Positions 23,235-32,087 of a stretch of DNA of 34,082 nt are shown one piece after another. Location: positions 1 through 34,082 of the forward strand of contig NZ_JAGBLU010000021.1 of assembly GCF_017635265.1 (NCBI RefSeq), read 5' to 3'. A program made the translations under genes and the position numbers. Within the stretch, counting starts at the first letter, position 1. The number at the start of each line of letters is the position of its first letter. Below the pieces are notes generated by a model, which was given only the letters and a program-made list of their open reading frames with translations, searched no databases and had not been told where the DNA came from. The DNA is from Butyrivibrio sp. (GTDB lineage: Bacteria > Bacillota > Clostridia > Lachnospirales > Lachnospiraceae).

Positions 23235-25550
23235 GTGAAGACATATGAGTTTAAACCCATTTGTCCGAAGGAAAAAATAATTCAGGGAGCAAGCTTTCGT
23301 ATCAGTGTTTTGACGGAGAGCTTGCTCCGTCTGGAATATGAGGAAAACGGACATTTTACAGACAATGCAACGCAGGTTGTTTTAAACAGAGACTTTCCAC
23401 AGGTGGATGTGGATATTATCTGCGATGAAGAAGACAAATTGTTATTTAGGACAAAAAGGCTTGAAGTCGATTATGATAAAAGAGCTTTTTCTCCCAAAGG
23501 GCTTAAGATAAAGCTTTTAGATAACGGAATTGTCTGGAACTATGGAGAAAATGGTTGGAACCTTTTTGGAACTGTGAGAACTCTTGATGAGACCAACGGA
23601 GTAGTTCTTTATGAGAAAGGCCTTTTTTCAAGAGAGGGATACGCTTGGTTTGACGATGGAGAGAGCTGCGAACTTTCTGGGGAGGAGATCTTTGACAGAC
23701 AAAATCCTGAAAAAGATATTTATTTTTGGGGATATGGAAAGAGATTTAAAGAAGCTTTAAAGGACTTTTACTATTTGTGCGGCAAAGCACCAATGATTCC
23801 AAGGTATGCACTTGGCAACTGGTGGAGCAAGTATGAAAAGTACACGGAAAAAAGCTATCTTGAGCTGATGGACCGCTTTGAAAAAGAAAATGTTCCGATC
23901 ACGGTTGCTGTTATAGATATGGACTGGCATTTGACTGACGTAGGCAGTGAGTACGGAAGCGGTTGGACCGGTTACACATGGAATGAAGAGTATTTTCCGG
24001 ATTATAAGAGATTTTTAAAAGAACTTCATAAAAGAGGAAAAGCTGTTACATTAAATCTTCACCCGGCTGATGGCATCAGAGCTTTCGAGGTTATGTATGA
24101 CAAAGTGGCAAGGCGCATGGGAATTGACCCTGCTACCAAAAAAGCTGTTGATTTTGACCTTATGGATAAGAACTTTGTAGATGCCTATTTCGAAGAGGTA
24201 ATGCAGCCTTATGAAGAGGATGGCGTTGACTTCTGGTGGATAGACTGGCAGCAGGGCACTAAGGCAAAGTCAGGAAGTGTAGATCCTCTCTGGATTCTCA
24301 ACCACTATCACTACTTAGATCAGCTTCGCCGCGGTAAAAGAGCTATGATATTCTCCCGCTTTGCAGGAATAGGAAGCCATAGATATCCAATCGGCTTTTC
24401 CGGGGATACCTGTGCTACCTGGATAAGCCTTGATATTCAGCCATTCTTTACTTCAACCGCATCAAATGTCGGATATGGCTGGTGGAGCCATGACATAGGC
24501 GGACATATGCACGGAGAAGAGGACTGCGAGAGAACATGCAGATGGGTGCAGTTCGGCGTATTTTCGCCGATCATGAGACTTCACAGTTCATGCAATCCTT
24601 TCTTTTTCAAGGAGCCATGGAACCTTCCGGAGCCTATGCGCAGCATAGTGGATAATTTCATGAGACTAAGGCACAAAATGATACCTTATCTGTACACTGC
24701 AAATTATGAGGCGTACAGAAACGATGAGCCTCTCATGCAGCCTCTTTACTACAACAGTCCTGATTCAGAGGGGGCATACCATTCAAGAAACGGCTACTAT
24801 TTTGGAAGTGAGCTGATTGTTTTCCCTATCACTTCAAAGCTTGATGACGAGCTTATGATGGGAGAAGTTTTGAGCTTTATTCCTAAGGGAAGATGGATTG
24901 ATATCTTTAATGGAAGAGTTTACGAAGGCGAGAAGATGAGAAAGCTCTACAGGCCGATCGAGCAGATGCCTGTACTTATAAAGGCCGGAGGCATCGTTCC
25001 AATGTCCACAGTCATTGATGAGGATGTGAATAATCTTCCTTCAAAACTAACAGTTTATCTTGGAATTGGTGCAGATGGCGAATACACTCTTTACGAAGAT
25101 GACGGAAATACAAATGACTATATGAACGACAACGGAGGCTTTACTAAAATTAGCCAGCACTATGATAAGGCAACTGGAAGGCTTGTTATAAGGATACATG
25201 CAGCAACGGGGAAAACAGCTCTTTTACCTGAAAAGAGAAACTATAGGTTTGTTCTGTGTGGTGCAAATCCGGTTGAAGGCTATGACGAAAAATCCGGACA
25301 GGTCTATGTGGAGCTTTCTGGTGTTGAAACATCTGAGGGTGCAGAGATTGTAATAGAAAACGTTACTCTTGGCCGCAATGATCCTCAAAAAGATCTGTTT
25401 GATTTCCTAAAGAGATGCAAATTCAGCTATGACCAGAAACAGAGAATATATGATGCGTACCTTAGAGGAGAACTTGATTCTGAGGAAAGCATACGCAGGC
25501 TTGATATTTCTGAGAAGATGAAGGATGCGATATTGGAAGTACTGGGATAA
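23235..25550 (+). CDS. glycoside hydrolase family 31 enzyme (alpha-glucosidase/alpha-xylosidase type), cytoplasmic
   Basis: GH31 retaining enzymes remove alpha-linked glucose or xylose from oligosaccharides. The N-terminal beta-sandwich is followed by the TIM barrel with PRYALGNWWSKYEKY, VAVIDMDWH, the nucleophile D337 in FWWIDWQQG, and the acid/base D391 in GFSGDTCATW. Further on are GYGWWSHDIGGH and the C-terminal beta domains. The nucleophile region WIDWQQG differs from the WxDMNE of classical alpha-glucosidases, so specificity is uncertain. There is no signal peptide. The start is GTG at 23235 with AAGAGG upstream. At 771 residues it is within the normal range. It ends the import operon, so the substrate is cut after uptake. 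Confidence 0.93.
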   Translation: MKTYEFKPICPKEKIIQGASFRISVLTESLLRLEYEENGHFTDNATQVVLNRDFPQVDVDIICDEEDKLLFRTKRLEVDYDKRAFSPKGLKIKLLDNGIVWNYGENGWNLFGTVRTLDETNGVVLYEKGLFSREGYAWFDDGESCELSGEEIFDRQNPEKDIYFWGYGKRFKEALKDFYYLCGKAPMIPRYALGNWWSKYEKYTEKSYLELMDRFEKENVPITVAVIDMDWHLTDVGSEYGSGWTGYTWNEEYFPDYKRFLKELHKRGKAVTLNLHPADGIRAFEVMYDKVARRMGIDPATKKAVDFDLMDKNFVDAYFEEVMQPYEEDGVDFWWIDWQQGTKAKSGSVDPLWILNHYHYLDQLRRGKRAMIFSRFAGIGSHRYPIGFSGDTCATWISLDIQPFFTSTASNVGYGWWSHDIGGHMHGEEDCERTCRWVQFGVFSPIMRLHSSCNPFFFKEPWNLPEPMRSIVDNFMRLRHKMIPYLYTANYEAYRNDEPLMQPLYYNSPDSEGAYHSRNGYYFGSELIVFPITSKLDDELMMGEVLSFIPKGRWIDIFNGRVYEGEKMRKLYRPIEQMPVLIKAGGIVPMSTVIDEDVNNLPSKLTVYLGIGADGEYTLYEDDGNTNDYMNDNGGFTKISQHYDKATGRLVIRIHAATGKTALLPEKRNYRFVLCGANPVEGYDEKSGQVYVELSGVETSEGAEIVIENVTLGRNDPQKDLFDFLKRCKFSYDQKQRIYDAYLRGELDSEESIRRLDISEKMKDAILEVLG

Positions 25551-25567
25551 ACTTCAGGGAAGTCAGC

Positions 25568-25615
25568 GGGGACGGTTAATTTGACTTATTATCATTAGTC
25601 AAATTAACCGTCCCC
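25568..25615. terminator. bidirectional terminator / GGGGACGGTT palindromic repeat
   Basis: A perfect 19-bp stem (25568-25586 with 25597-25615) and a 10-nt loop lie between the convergent GH31 and TetR genes. Outer bases (AAGTCAG with CTGGCTT) extend the pairing. A T-rich run follows on the plus strand. Its GGGGACGGTT arms resemble a palindrome family that I recall as dispersed in clostridial genomes. Confidence 0.8.
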
Positions 25616-25629
25616 CTGGCTTTCCTTTT

Positions 25630-26235
25630 TTAATGTTTGATCGTATGAGTTTCTATGATGTTTCTAACTGTTTTTTCAAGATGTGGCTTAAGGTCATTAA
25701 GGGATACAGGATCGTTATACATAATGGAGCTGTAGCCGGTTGAACCAACAAGCTCTATTATAAGAAAGAGCATTACTTCCGGGTCTTGAAATTCAAGCTC
25801 GGACTCTTTTATCATTTTCCTGTATACTTCTCCAAAATCAATGTCTTCGCTGTTTGTAGGCGTGGTGAGAGCTTTTTTGAACACTGCCCAGGAAAGGTCT
25901 TTATATATAAAAGCAAGAAGCCCCTTGTTGGCTTCGAGCTCATCCAAAACATAGTCCATTATAAATATAAGTCTGTCTTCAAAGCCTTCAATTCCGGCAT
26001 CTCCGAGAGCCTCATAGGCTTTCATGAAGAGTTGACTTGATTTGTGGGCAATGAGTCTGTTCCTTATATCATATTTATCCTTAAAATAAAGATAAAAGGT
26101 TCCCTTGGCAACTCCAGCCTTATTAACAATATCTGAAATGGAAGTCTTGTTTATTCCCTGTGAAGTGAAAAGTTCAAAGGAAGTATTGAGAAGATTTTCC
26201 ATTTTTAATTTCTTATTATCTGCTGCTTTTCCCAT
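25630..26235 (-). CDS. TetR/AcrR-family transcriptional regulator
   Basis: The N-terminal helix-turn-helix (SISDIVNKAGVAKGTFYLYF) is canonical, and the ligand-binding half is helical and poorly conserved. Its length of 201 residues is normal. It is divergent from the MMPL transporter gene. The 253-bp gap holds two near-identical operator palindromes, each on the -35 box of one promoter, so it most likely represses both itself and the transporter operon and responds to a small hydrophobic substrate. The start ATG follows a weak ribosome site (CGAGGATATAAAA). Confidence 0.93.
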   Translation of the reverse strand: MGKAADNKKLKMENLLNTSFELFTSQGINKTSISDIVNKAGVAKGTFYLYFKDKYDIRNRLIAHKSSQLFMKAYEALGDAGIEGFEDRLIFIMDYVLDELEANKGLLAFIYKDLSWAVFKKALTTPTNSEDIDFGEVYRKMIKESELEFQDPEVMLFLIIELVGSTGYSSIMYNDPVSLNDLKPHLEKTVRNIIETHTIKH

Positions 26236-26360
26236 TTTTATATCCTCGTTTCACTAATTCTAACATATGACATTCCACGCTGCAATCTGCATAAATTCGG
26301 CTATTAATGCCTCATTTAAATGGCAATGGAATACTTAATAAAATTTTTATCTAAAAAATA

Positions 26361-26388
26361 TTGACCGATGGTCATATTCATGTTATAC
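26361..26388 (+). promoter_or_regulatory. MMPL operon promoter with TetR operator
   Basis: TTGACC (26361-26366) and TTATAC (26383-26388) are 16 bp apart. The palindrome TGACC-GAT-GGTCA (26362-26374) covers the -35 box, so a bound TetR protein would exclude RNA polymerase. Confidence 0.7.
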
Positions 26389-26389
26389 C

Positions 26390-26418
26390 ATAATATATAA
26401 AAAATGACTAGCGGTCAA
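26390..26418 (-). promoter_or_regulatory. tetR promoter with TetR operator
   Basis: On the minus strand TTGACC (26413-26418) and TATTAT (26390-26395) are 17 bp apart. The operator copy TGACTAGCGGTCA (26405-26417), one mismatch from a perfect palindrome, covers the -35 box. This mirrors the transporter promoter. Confidence 0.7.
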
Positions 26419-26488
26419 TAAACTATTTCTTAAATAATAGTTCCGCTTGAAATAAAAATTATTAAACGAAAAAGGGAGGCAGTTTGTT

Positions 26489-28606
26489 ATGAATAAGCTT
26501 TCACATTTAATTGTAAAGCTGAGATATGTTATACTGATAGTGGCAATAGCACTTCTTGTTCCGTCCGCAATCGGTTACTTTAACACAAGAGTCAACTACG
26601 ATATCCTTACTTATTTGCCTAAGGATATAGAAACCATGAAAGGTCAGGATATTCTTCTTGATCAGTTTGGAACAGGCTCTTTTGTCTTATATGTAGCTGA
26701 GGGCATGGAGGAAAAAGATGTTGCAAATCTTAAATCAAAAATCGAAAATGTGGACCACGTTGCAGATGTGATCTGGTACGACTCTGTAATGGACTTGTCA
26801 GTTCCAATGGAGATGCTTCCGACAGAAGTCTACGATGCCTTTAATAGCGATGACGCCACAATGATGTTCGTTGTATTTGATGAAGGAACATCATCAGACG
26901 GAACAATGCAGGCCATTGAGGACATCAGAAAGATTTCCGACAAGCAGTGCTTCATGAGCGGTATGAGCGCCATCGTAACAGATACCAAGAATATGGCAGA
27001 AAAAGAGACACCTATATATGTAGGAATCGCAGTACTTCTTGCAGTGATAGTTCTTTCACTGACAATGGATTCCTATCTGATACCTCTTTTCTTCCTTTTA
27101 AGTATTGGAATGGCAATCGTTTACAACATGGGTACCAACGTCTTTAAAGGAGAGATTTCTTTTATAACCCAGTCACTTAGTGCAGTACTTCAGCTGGGAG
27201 TTACACTTGACTATTCAATATTCCTGTGGCACAGCTACCAGGAAGAGCTTGAAAGAAATGATGACAAAAAGGATGCAATGGCAAACGCTATTTCAGCAAC
27301 CTTTACATCAGTTCTTGGAAGTTCAATAACGACAGTTGCAGGTTTCGTAGCCCTTATGTTCATGAGCTTCACACTTGGACTTGATCTTGGAATTGTAATG
27401 GCTAAGGGTGTTGTATTTGGTGTTATCGGATGTGTAACAATTCTTCCGAGTATGATCCTTGTATTTGATAAACTCATTGAAAAGACAAAGCACAAACCGC
27501 TTATGCCTGAGTTTGACAGAATTCCTAAGTTTGTGGCAAAGCATTACATTGCTTTCCTTGCTATATTCCTTGTGCTTTTGTATCCGGCAATTTACGGAAA
27601 CAATCACACAAGTGTTTATTATGACCTGACACAGACATTGCCAGACAGCCTTGAGAGTGTTCAGGGTGCGAACGAAGTTGATGAGAAGTTTGAAATGAAT
27701 TCAGCATACATGCTTCTTGTTGATAAAAACCTTGATTCAGCATCCATGAACCAGATGATAAAAGAGCTGAAAAGTACCGATGGTATTCTTTCAGTATTAA
27801 GTACAGATTCACTTATAGGACCAGCACTTCCAAGGGAGTTTATTCCTGAAGATGCGTTAGATAAGCTCGAGAGTGACGAGTGGAAGATGGTTCTTTTAAC
27901 AACTGATTACAAGATAGCTTCTGATGAAATAAATGCTCAGATCAATCAGGTAGACAAAATTGTTAAGAACTATGATCCGAAGGCTATGGTAGTTGGTGAG
28001 GCGCCTTGTACAAAGGATCTGATCAATATTACAAATCATGATTTCAACGTAGTTAACACAGTTTCAATCGGACTTGTATTCCTGATCATCGCTTTTGTAC
28101 TTAAGTCTGTATCACTTCCATTTATCCTTGTTGCGGTAATTGAGTTCGCTATCTTTGTTAACATGGGACTTCCGTTCTATACAAAGACAACAATTCCTTT
28201 CATCTCATCAGTCGTAATCGGAACAATTCAGCTGGGAGCCACAGTTGACTATGCGATCCTTATGACAACCAGATATCTCAATGAGAGAAGGAATGGGCAT
28301 GACAAGAAAGAGGCAACTTTGATAGCTCTTTCAACAAGCATGAAATCAGTAATTGTCAGTGCTCTTTCATTCTTTGCAGCAACATTCGGAGTTGGACTTA
28401 TCTCAAGTATCGATATGATAGGTTCACTTTGTAACCTGATGGCAAGAGGAGCAATCATCAGTATGTTCACAGTTCTTTTGGTACTGCCTGCGATGTACAT
28501 GCTCTTTGACTGGCTCATTGTTAAGACAACCTTCGGCATGAAGGGGGTTGAGGCTGTTCACCATGAGCACCATCATTTTGGGGATTTTATCCATCACGTG
28601 GCATGA
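26489..28606 (+). CDS. MMPL/RND-family transporter
   Basis: This proton-driven membrane transporter of the RND superfamily is of the MMPL type. Two homologous halves each have one helix, a large outer loop of about 150 residues and five further helices. The transmembrane Asp-Tyr motifs are visible in both halves (QLGVTLDYSIFLW and QLGATVDYAILMT), so proton coupling is expected. At 705 residues it is of usual length for Firmicutes. The C-terminus is His-rich (HHEHHHFGDFIHHVA). The ribosome site GGGAGG is strong. The promoter and operator are at 26361-26388. The substrate is unknown; lipids, peptides or toxic amphiphiles are typical. It forms an operon with the giant lipoprotein downstream. Confidence 0.93.
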   Translation: MNKLSHLIVKLRYVILIVAIALLVPSAIGYFNTRVNYDILTYLPKDIETMKGQDILLDQFGTGSFVLYVAEGMEEKDVANLKSKIENVDHVADVIWYDSVMDLSVPMEMLPTEVYDAFNSDDATMMFVVFDEGTSSDGTMQAIEDIRKISDKQCFMSGMSAIVTDTKNMAEKETPIYVGIAVLLAVIVLSLTMDSYLIPLFFLLSIGMAIVYNMGTNVFKGEISFITQSLSAVLQLGVTLDYSIFLWHSYQEELERNDDKKDAMANAISATFTSVLGSSITTVAGFVALMFMSFTLGLDLGIVMAKGVVFGVIGCVTILPSMILVFDKLIEKTKHKPLMPEFDRIPKFVAKHYIAFLAIFLVLLYPAIYGNNHTSVYYDLTQTLPDSLESVQGANEVDEKFEMNSAYMLLVDKNLDSASMNQMIKELKSTDGILSVLSTDSLIGPALPREFIPEDALDKLESDEWKMVLLTTDYKIASDEINAQINQVDKIVKNYDPKAMVVGEAPCTKDLINITNHDFNVVNTVSIGLVFLIIAFVLKSVSLPFILVAVIEFAIFVNMGLPFYTKTTIPFISSVVIGTIQLGATVDYAILMTTRYLNERRNGHDKKEATLIALSTSMKSVIVSALSFFAATFGVGLISSIDMIGSLCNLMARGAIISMFTVLLVLPAMYMLFDWLIVKTTFGMKGVEAVHHEHHHFGDFIHHVA

Positions 28607-28741
28607 GCTGAGAGGACTTGGCGAGGTTTTTTCGAGCCTAGTCCGAACGTGTTCTGGCGAGGCTTTAGCCGAGAGCAGAACTTCATTAGCTGAGAGGCCT
28701 TTTTGAGGCTTTAGCCGAGAGCAGAACTTCATTAGCTGAGA
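28607..28741 (+). repeat. intergenic repeat and hairpin array
   Basis: A 37-bp unit occurs identically at 28659-28695 and 28705-28741, 46 bp apart, and a degenerate beginning of a third copy lies at 28607. Each unit contains GGCTTTAGCC, which can fold on itself. GTTCT (28651-28655) can also pair with AGAAC (28678-28682). GGACT and AGTCC upstream flank another hairpin around TTTTTT. This lies between the transporter and lipoprotein genes and probably acts on the mRNA as an attenuator or stability element. Confidence 0.7.
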
Positions 28742-28773
28742 TTTAAAATAATAATATAGAGGAGAAATTAGTC

Positions 28774-31700
28774 ATGATCAGAAAAAGTTTAATGAAATCA
28801 TTTTCAGTTATAATGGCAGCAATGCTTGCTATGATGTCAGTAGCATGCGGCGCTAATACAGTTACAGATGAGACTGCAGCAGTTGAGACACAGGCTGAGT
28901 CAGAGATTGAAGAGAGCATGGTAACCAATTCAGCTGTTGCTTCAAGTGAGTCCGAGGCCGGCAAGGTTGAGACAGTATATGTAAAGACTGATGCCAATGG
29001 TGCAGTAAACGATGTCATCGTTAGCGAGTGGCTCAAAAATGCAGATGCATCAAGCGAGATGTCAGATGCTACAGAGCTCAAGGATATTGTGAATGTAAAG
29101 GGTTCAGAGACATTCACCGATAACGGCGACGGAACACTTACCTGGAATGCTTCAGGCGCAGATATTTATTATCAGGGAACTACAGACAAAGAGCTTCCTG
29201 TTGACATGAAGATAACATATACTCTTGATGGAAAAGAGATTTCTCCTGAAGAACTTGCAGGAAAGAGTGGTAGGGTAACAATCCGCTTCGATTATGAGAA
29301 TAAAGAAAAACAGACTGTAGAAGTTAATGGAAAAGAGATTGAAGTTTATACACCATTTGCAATGGTTTCAGGTATGATGCTTGATTCAGATAAGTTCTCA
29401 AACGTAGAGATATCAAATGGTAAGGTTATTTCAGATGGTGGCAACTACGTAGTAATGGGTGTTGCAGTTCCTGGTCTTAAAGAATCTCTTGATATTGATG
29501 ATGAGAAGTGGGAAGAGCTTAACGAAGACGGCGAGCTTGATGAAAAACTCACAAATCATTTTGAAGTAACTGCTGATACAACAGATTTCGAACTTGGTAT
29601 GACAATCACAATGGCAAGTTCAGATATTCTTTCTGACTTTGGTTTAACTGATCTTTCTGATTCAGACAAGCTTGATGATCTCAAAGATGACATGGGAGAG
29701 CTTAACGATGGTTCAACAAAGCTTGTTGACGGCAGTAAGGAACTCAAAGACGGTACAACAGAGCTTCGCGATGGTGTTACAGAGCTTTACGACGGAACCA
29801 AAGAACTCAAAAATGGCACAAGTGATCTTAAGGACGGAACAGTAAAGCTCTATGATGGTACAAGTAAGCTCTATGATGGAACAGGTTCATTATATGATGG
29901 AACCGGTAAGCTCTGTGATGGAACAGGCAGCCTTAAGGATGGCATAGTTGCATATACAGATGGTGCAAGCAAAATCAATGATGGTGCTGCAAAGCTTGCT
30001 GATGGAGCTTCATCAGCAAAAGCTGGTTCAACAAAGCTTAAAGATGGGCTTGCAAGTGCTAAGACAGGCGCTACAACTCTTGCAGCAGGTTCAAAGCAGT
30101 TCAGTGATCTTCTCTCAGCAAAACTGGGTGGATTTGATGAGACTAAGATAAAAGAGTTATCAACACAGCTTGAAGGACTTAAGACTCAGAGTGCAATGTA
30201 TCATGCAGCATATAACTACCTTATTTCCGGAGGAGAGTGTTCAGATGAGCTTTACGCTTTCATAAATACACTTGCAGGTGGAAAGATTGAAAGTAAAGAA
30301 CAGCTTGCACAGATGGTAGAAGCTGGAAAATCTACACTTCAGGCTACTTCAACAACATCAGTTACACAGCAGGCAAATGGCGATAATCTTGAGCAGGATG
30401 TAGAAACAGATACAATTACCAATCCTGAAAATGATACTGATGACGAAGATCTCGATGAAACAGAAGATACAGAAGAAGTTGAGGAAAATACTAAATCAGC
30501 TACAGAAACGACTACCACAGATACAACAACTACAGGCACGACAACAGAAACAACTACCACAGATACAACAACTACAGGCACAACAACAGAAACAACTACC
30601 ACAGATACAACAACTACAGACGCAGCAACAGATACAACGACTGCTGATACAACAGCTTCAGATACAATTACAGAAGATCAGCTTGTAGAATCAAAGACTT
30701 TAACTACAGGAACAACTACTCTTAGTTTAGACGAGCTTCAAAATGATTCACTAGGTCAGTATTATACAGATGAAGAAATTGCTGCTATGCTTGAGGAGAG
30801 CAAGGTTGTAACAAATGAAGATATCATTAATTATATTAATGATGAAGGAAAAGCTTATTTCGAATATCTTGTAAAGCAGGCAACAGAACAGTCTGTAAAA
30901 CAGTATTTGGAAGAGAATAAAGCAACTATTATCTCTAACCTTAAAGCTCAAGAAATTGCTGATGTTATAAAGACAATGGATGATGAAAAGCTGCAGGAAG
31001 TAGTTGGAGGATTAGATCCGGTTACGCTTGGAAAAGTAATGACATGTATGGATACTACAACACTTGGCGCACTTATCAGTAAGATGCCGGTTCAGACACT
31101 TGGAACAGTTATGGCAGGCGTTGATTCAACAACTCTTGGAGCAATCATTGCGAATATGGATGCAGATACACTTGTATCTATTATGTCTACAATGGATGAT
31201 TCCAAAATTGCTTCACTTATCAGCAGTCCTCAGATGCTTGCCAAACTTGGTTCTATCATGAGTACTCCGGAAGGACAGGCAGCACTTGCTCCTGTAATAA
31301 AAGAACAGGTTATGAAGAACGCACCTGTATTCACATCATATGGTCAGCTTGTAGGTGCTACAAAGGCAGGATATACAGCGATTGATCAGGTACTTGCAAA
31401 AGTACAGGCATCAGGACTTGATGTGTCATCACTTGGTAAGATTCAGGAAGCAGTTGCCGCTGCAAAACAGATTGCAGATGGAAGCGCAGCTCTTTCAGAT
31501 GGTATCAATCAGCTTTATGCAGGCGCAGGAACTCTTGATGATGGCCTTGGACAGCTTAGTAGTGGCGCATCACAGCTCCATGATGGAACAAAGGAACTTG
31601 TTTCTAACAATGGCAAACTTGTAGATGGAGCATCTCAGCTTAATGATGGAGCGGCACAGCTTAAAGATGGTGCATACCAGCTTAAAGACGGTGCATACCA

Positions 31701-32031
31701 GCTTAATGACGGCGCAAGACAGCTTGATGACGGTGCAGGAAAACTCAATGATGGAGCAATTGAGCTTAACGATGGCGTGGGCGAGCTCAATGATGGTGTA
31801 ATCGAACTTGATGACGGTGTTCAGGAACTCCTTGATGGCGTTATCAAGCTTGACGAAGAGGGTATCAAGAAGCTCTACGAAGCGTTTGATGGAGATCTTA
31901 CAGAGTTTGCAGACAGAATGACAGCTTTAAGAGAAGCCGGTGAGAACTACACATCATTTGGTGGCGCAAGTGAAGATATCGACAGCAGCGTTAAGTTTAT
32001 TATCAAGACAGATGCTATTAAGTCGCTTTAA
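28774..32031 (+). CDS. giant lipoprotein with two blocks of xDGxxxL heptad repeats (YhgE/Pip-like rods)
   Basis: A signal sequence ends in a probable lipobox (SVAC, C25; Ser at -3 is not ideal). A folded N-terminal part of about 280 residues follows. Block 1 (residues about 310-425) is about 18 heptads of the form (K/N/Y)DGTxxL. Then come a helical segment, an Asp/Thr-rich linker with 42-bp DNA repeats, a segment of 15-residue repeats such as MDTTTLGALISKM (MgtE/FliG-like), and heptad block 2 (about 903-1029). There is no C-terminal membrane helix. Heptads of this type are known from YhgE/Pip and some MMPL proteins, where they are joined to membrane domains; here they form a separate lipoprotein. 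Good ribosome site (GAGGAGA). It is probably the outer partner of the transporter upstream. Confidence 0.85.
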   Translation: MIRKSLMKSFSVIMAAMLAMMSVACGANTVTDETAAVETQAESEIEESMVTNSAVASSESEAGKVETVYVKTDANGAVNDVIVSEWLKNADASSEMSDATELKDIVNVKGSETFTDNGDGTLTWNASGADIYYQGTTDKELPVDMKITYTLDGKEISPEELAGKSGRVTIRFDYENKEKQTVEVNGKEIEVYTPFAMVSGMMLDSDKFSNVEISNGKVISDGGNYVVMGVAVPGLKESLDIDDEKWEELNEDGELDEKLTNHFEVTADTTDFELGMTITMASSDILSDFGLTDLSDSDKLDDLKDDMGELNDGSTKLVDGSKELKDGTTELRDGVTELYDGTKELKNGTSDLKDGTVKLYDGTSKLYDGTGSLYDGTGKLCDGTGSLKDGIVAYTDGASKINDGAAKLADGASSAKAGSTKLKDGLASAKTGATTLAAGSKQFSDLLSAKLGGFDETKIKELSTQLEGLKTQSAMYHAAYNYLISGGECSDELYAFINTLAGGKIESKEQLAQMVEAGKSTLQATSTTSVTQQANGDNLEQDVETDTITNPENDTDDEDLDETEDTEEVEENTKSATETTTTDTTTTGTTTETTTTDTTTTGTTTETTTTDTTTTDAATDTTTADTTASDTITEDQLVESKTLTTGTTTLSLDELQNDSLGQYYTDEEIAAMLEESKVVTNEDIINYINDEGKAYFEYLVKQATEQSVKQYLEENKATIISNLKAQEIADVIKTMDDEKLQEVVGGLDPVTLGKVMTCMDTTTLGALISKMPVQTLGTVMAGVDSTTLGAIIANMDADTLVSIMSTMDDSKIASLISSPQMLAKLGSIMSTPEGQAALAPVIKEQVMKNAPVFTSYGQLVGATKAGYTAIDQVLAKVQASGLDVSSLGKIQEAVAAAKQIADGSAALSDGINQLYAGAGTLDDGLGQLSSGASQLHDGTKELVSNNGKLVDGASQLNDGAAQLKDGAYQLKDGAYQLNDGARQLDDGAGKLNDGAIELNDGVGELNDGVIELDDGVQELLDGVIKLDEEGIKKLYEAFDGDLTEFADRMTALREAGENYTSFGGASEDIDSSVKFIIKTDAIKSL
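29701..30048 (+). repeat. 21-bp coding heptad repeat, block 1
   Basis: About seventeen consecutive 21-bp units encode xDG(T/S)xxL heptads in the lipoprotein, for example KDGTTEL and YDGTSKL. The most uniform copies are at 29760-29940. Confidence 0.85.
30502..30627 (+). repeat. three 42-bp Thr-rich coding repeats
   Basis: Units at 30502-30543, 30544-30585 and 30586-30627 are nearly identical and encode TETTTTDTTTTGTT. They form a flexible, probably glycosylated-type linker, and slippage could change its length. Confidence 0.9.
31480..31860 (+). repeat. 21-bp coding heptad repeat, block 2
   Basis: About eighteen 21-bp units encode heptads such as NDGAAQL and KDGAYQL, with Ala or Val after DG where block 1 has mostly Thr. 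Confidence 0.85.
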
Positions 32032-32043
32032 TAAGTAATGATC

Positions 32044-32087
32044 AAAACTCCTTTCTGTGGCATTTGAAGTCGCAGAGAGGAGTTTTT
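32044..32087 (+). terminator. intrinsic terminator of the MMPL-lipoprotein operon
   Basis: A 14-bp stem with one G-T pair (32044-32057 with 32073-32086) lies 12 bp after the lipoprotein stop. The 3' arm ends in TTTTT. Confidence 0.9.

Noticed and set aside
28659-28741. Direct repeats considered as a CRISPR remnant
   Set aside because: There are only two copies with a 9-bp spacer, and no cas gene is nearby.
30339-30688. Open frames on both strands at the Thr-rich repeats
   Set aside because: They are shadows of the 42-bp repeat in the lipoprotein gene.
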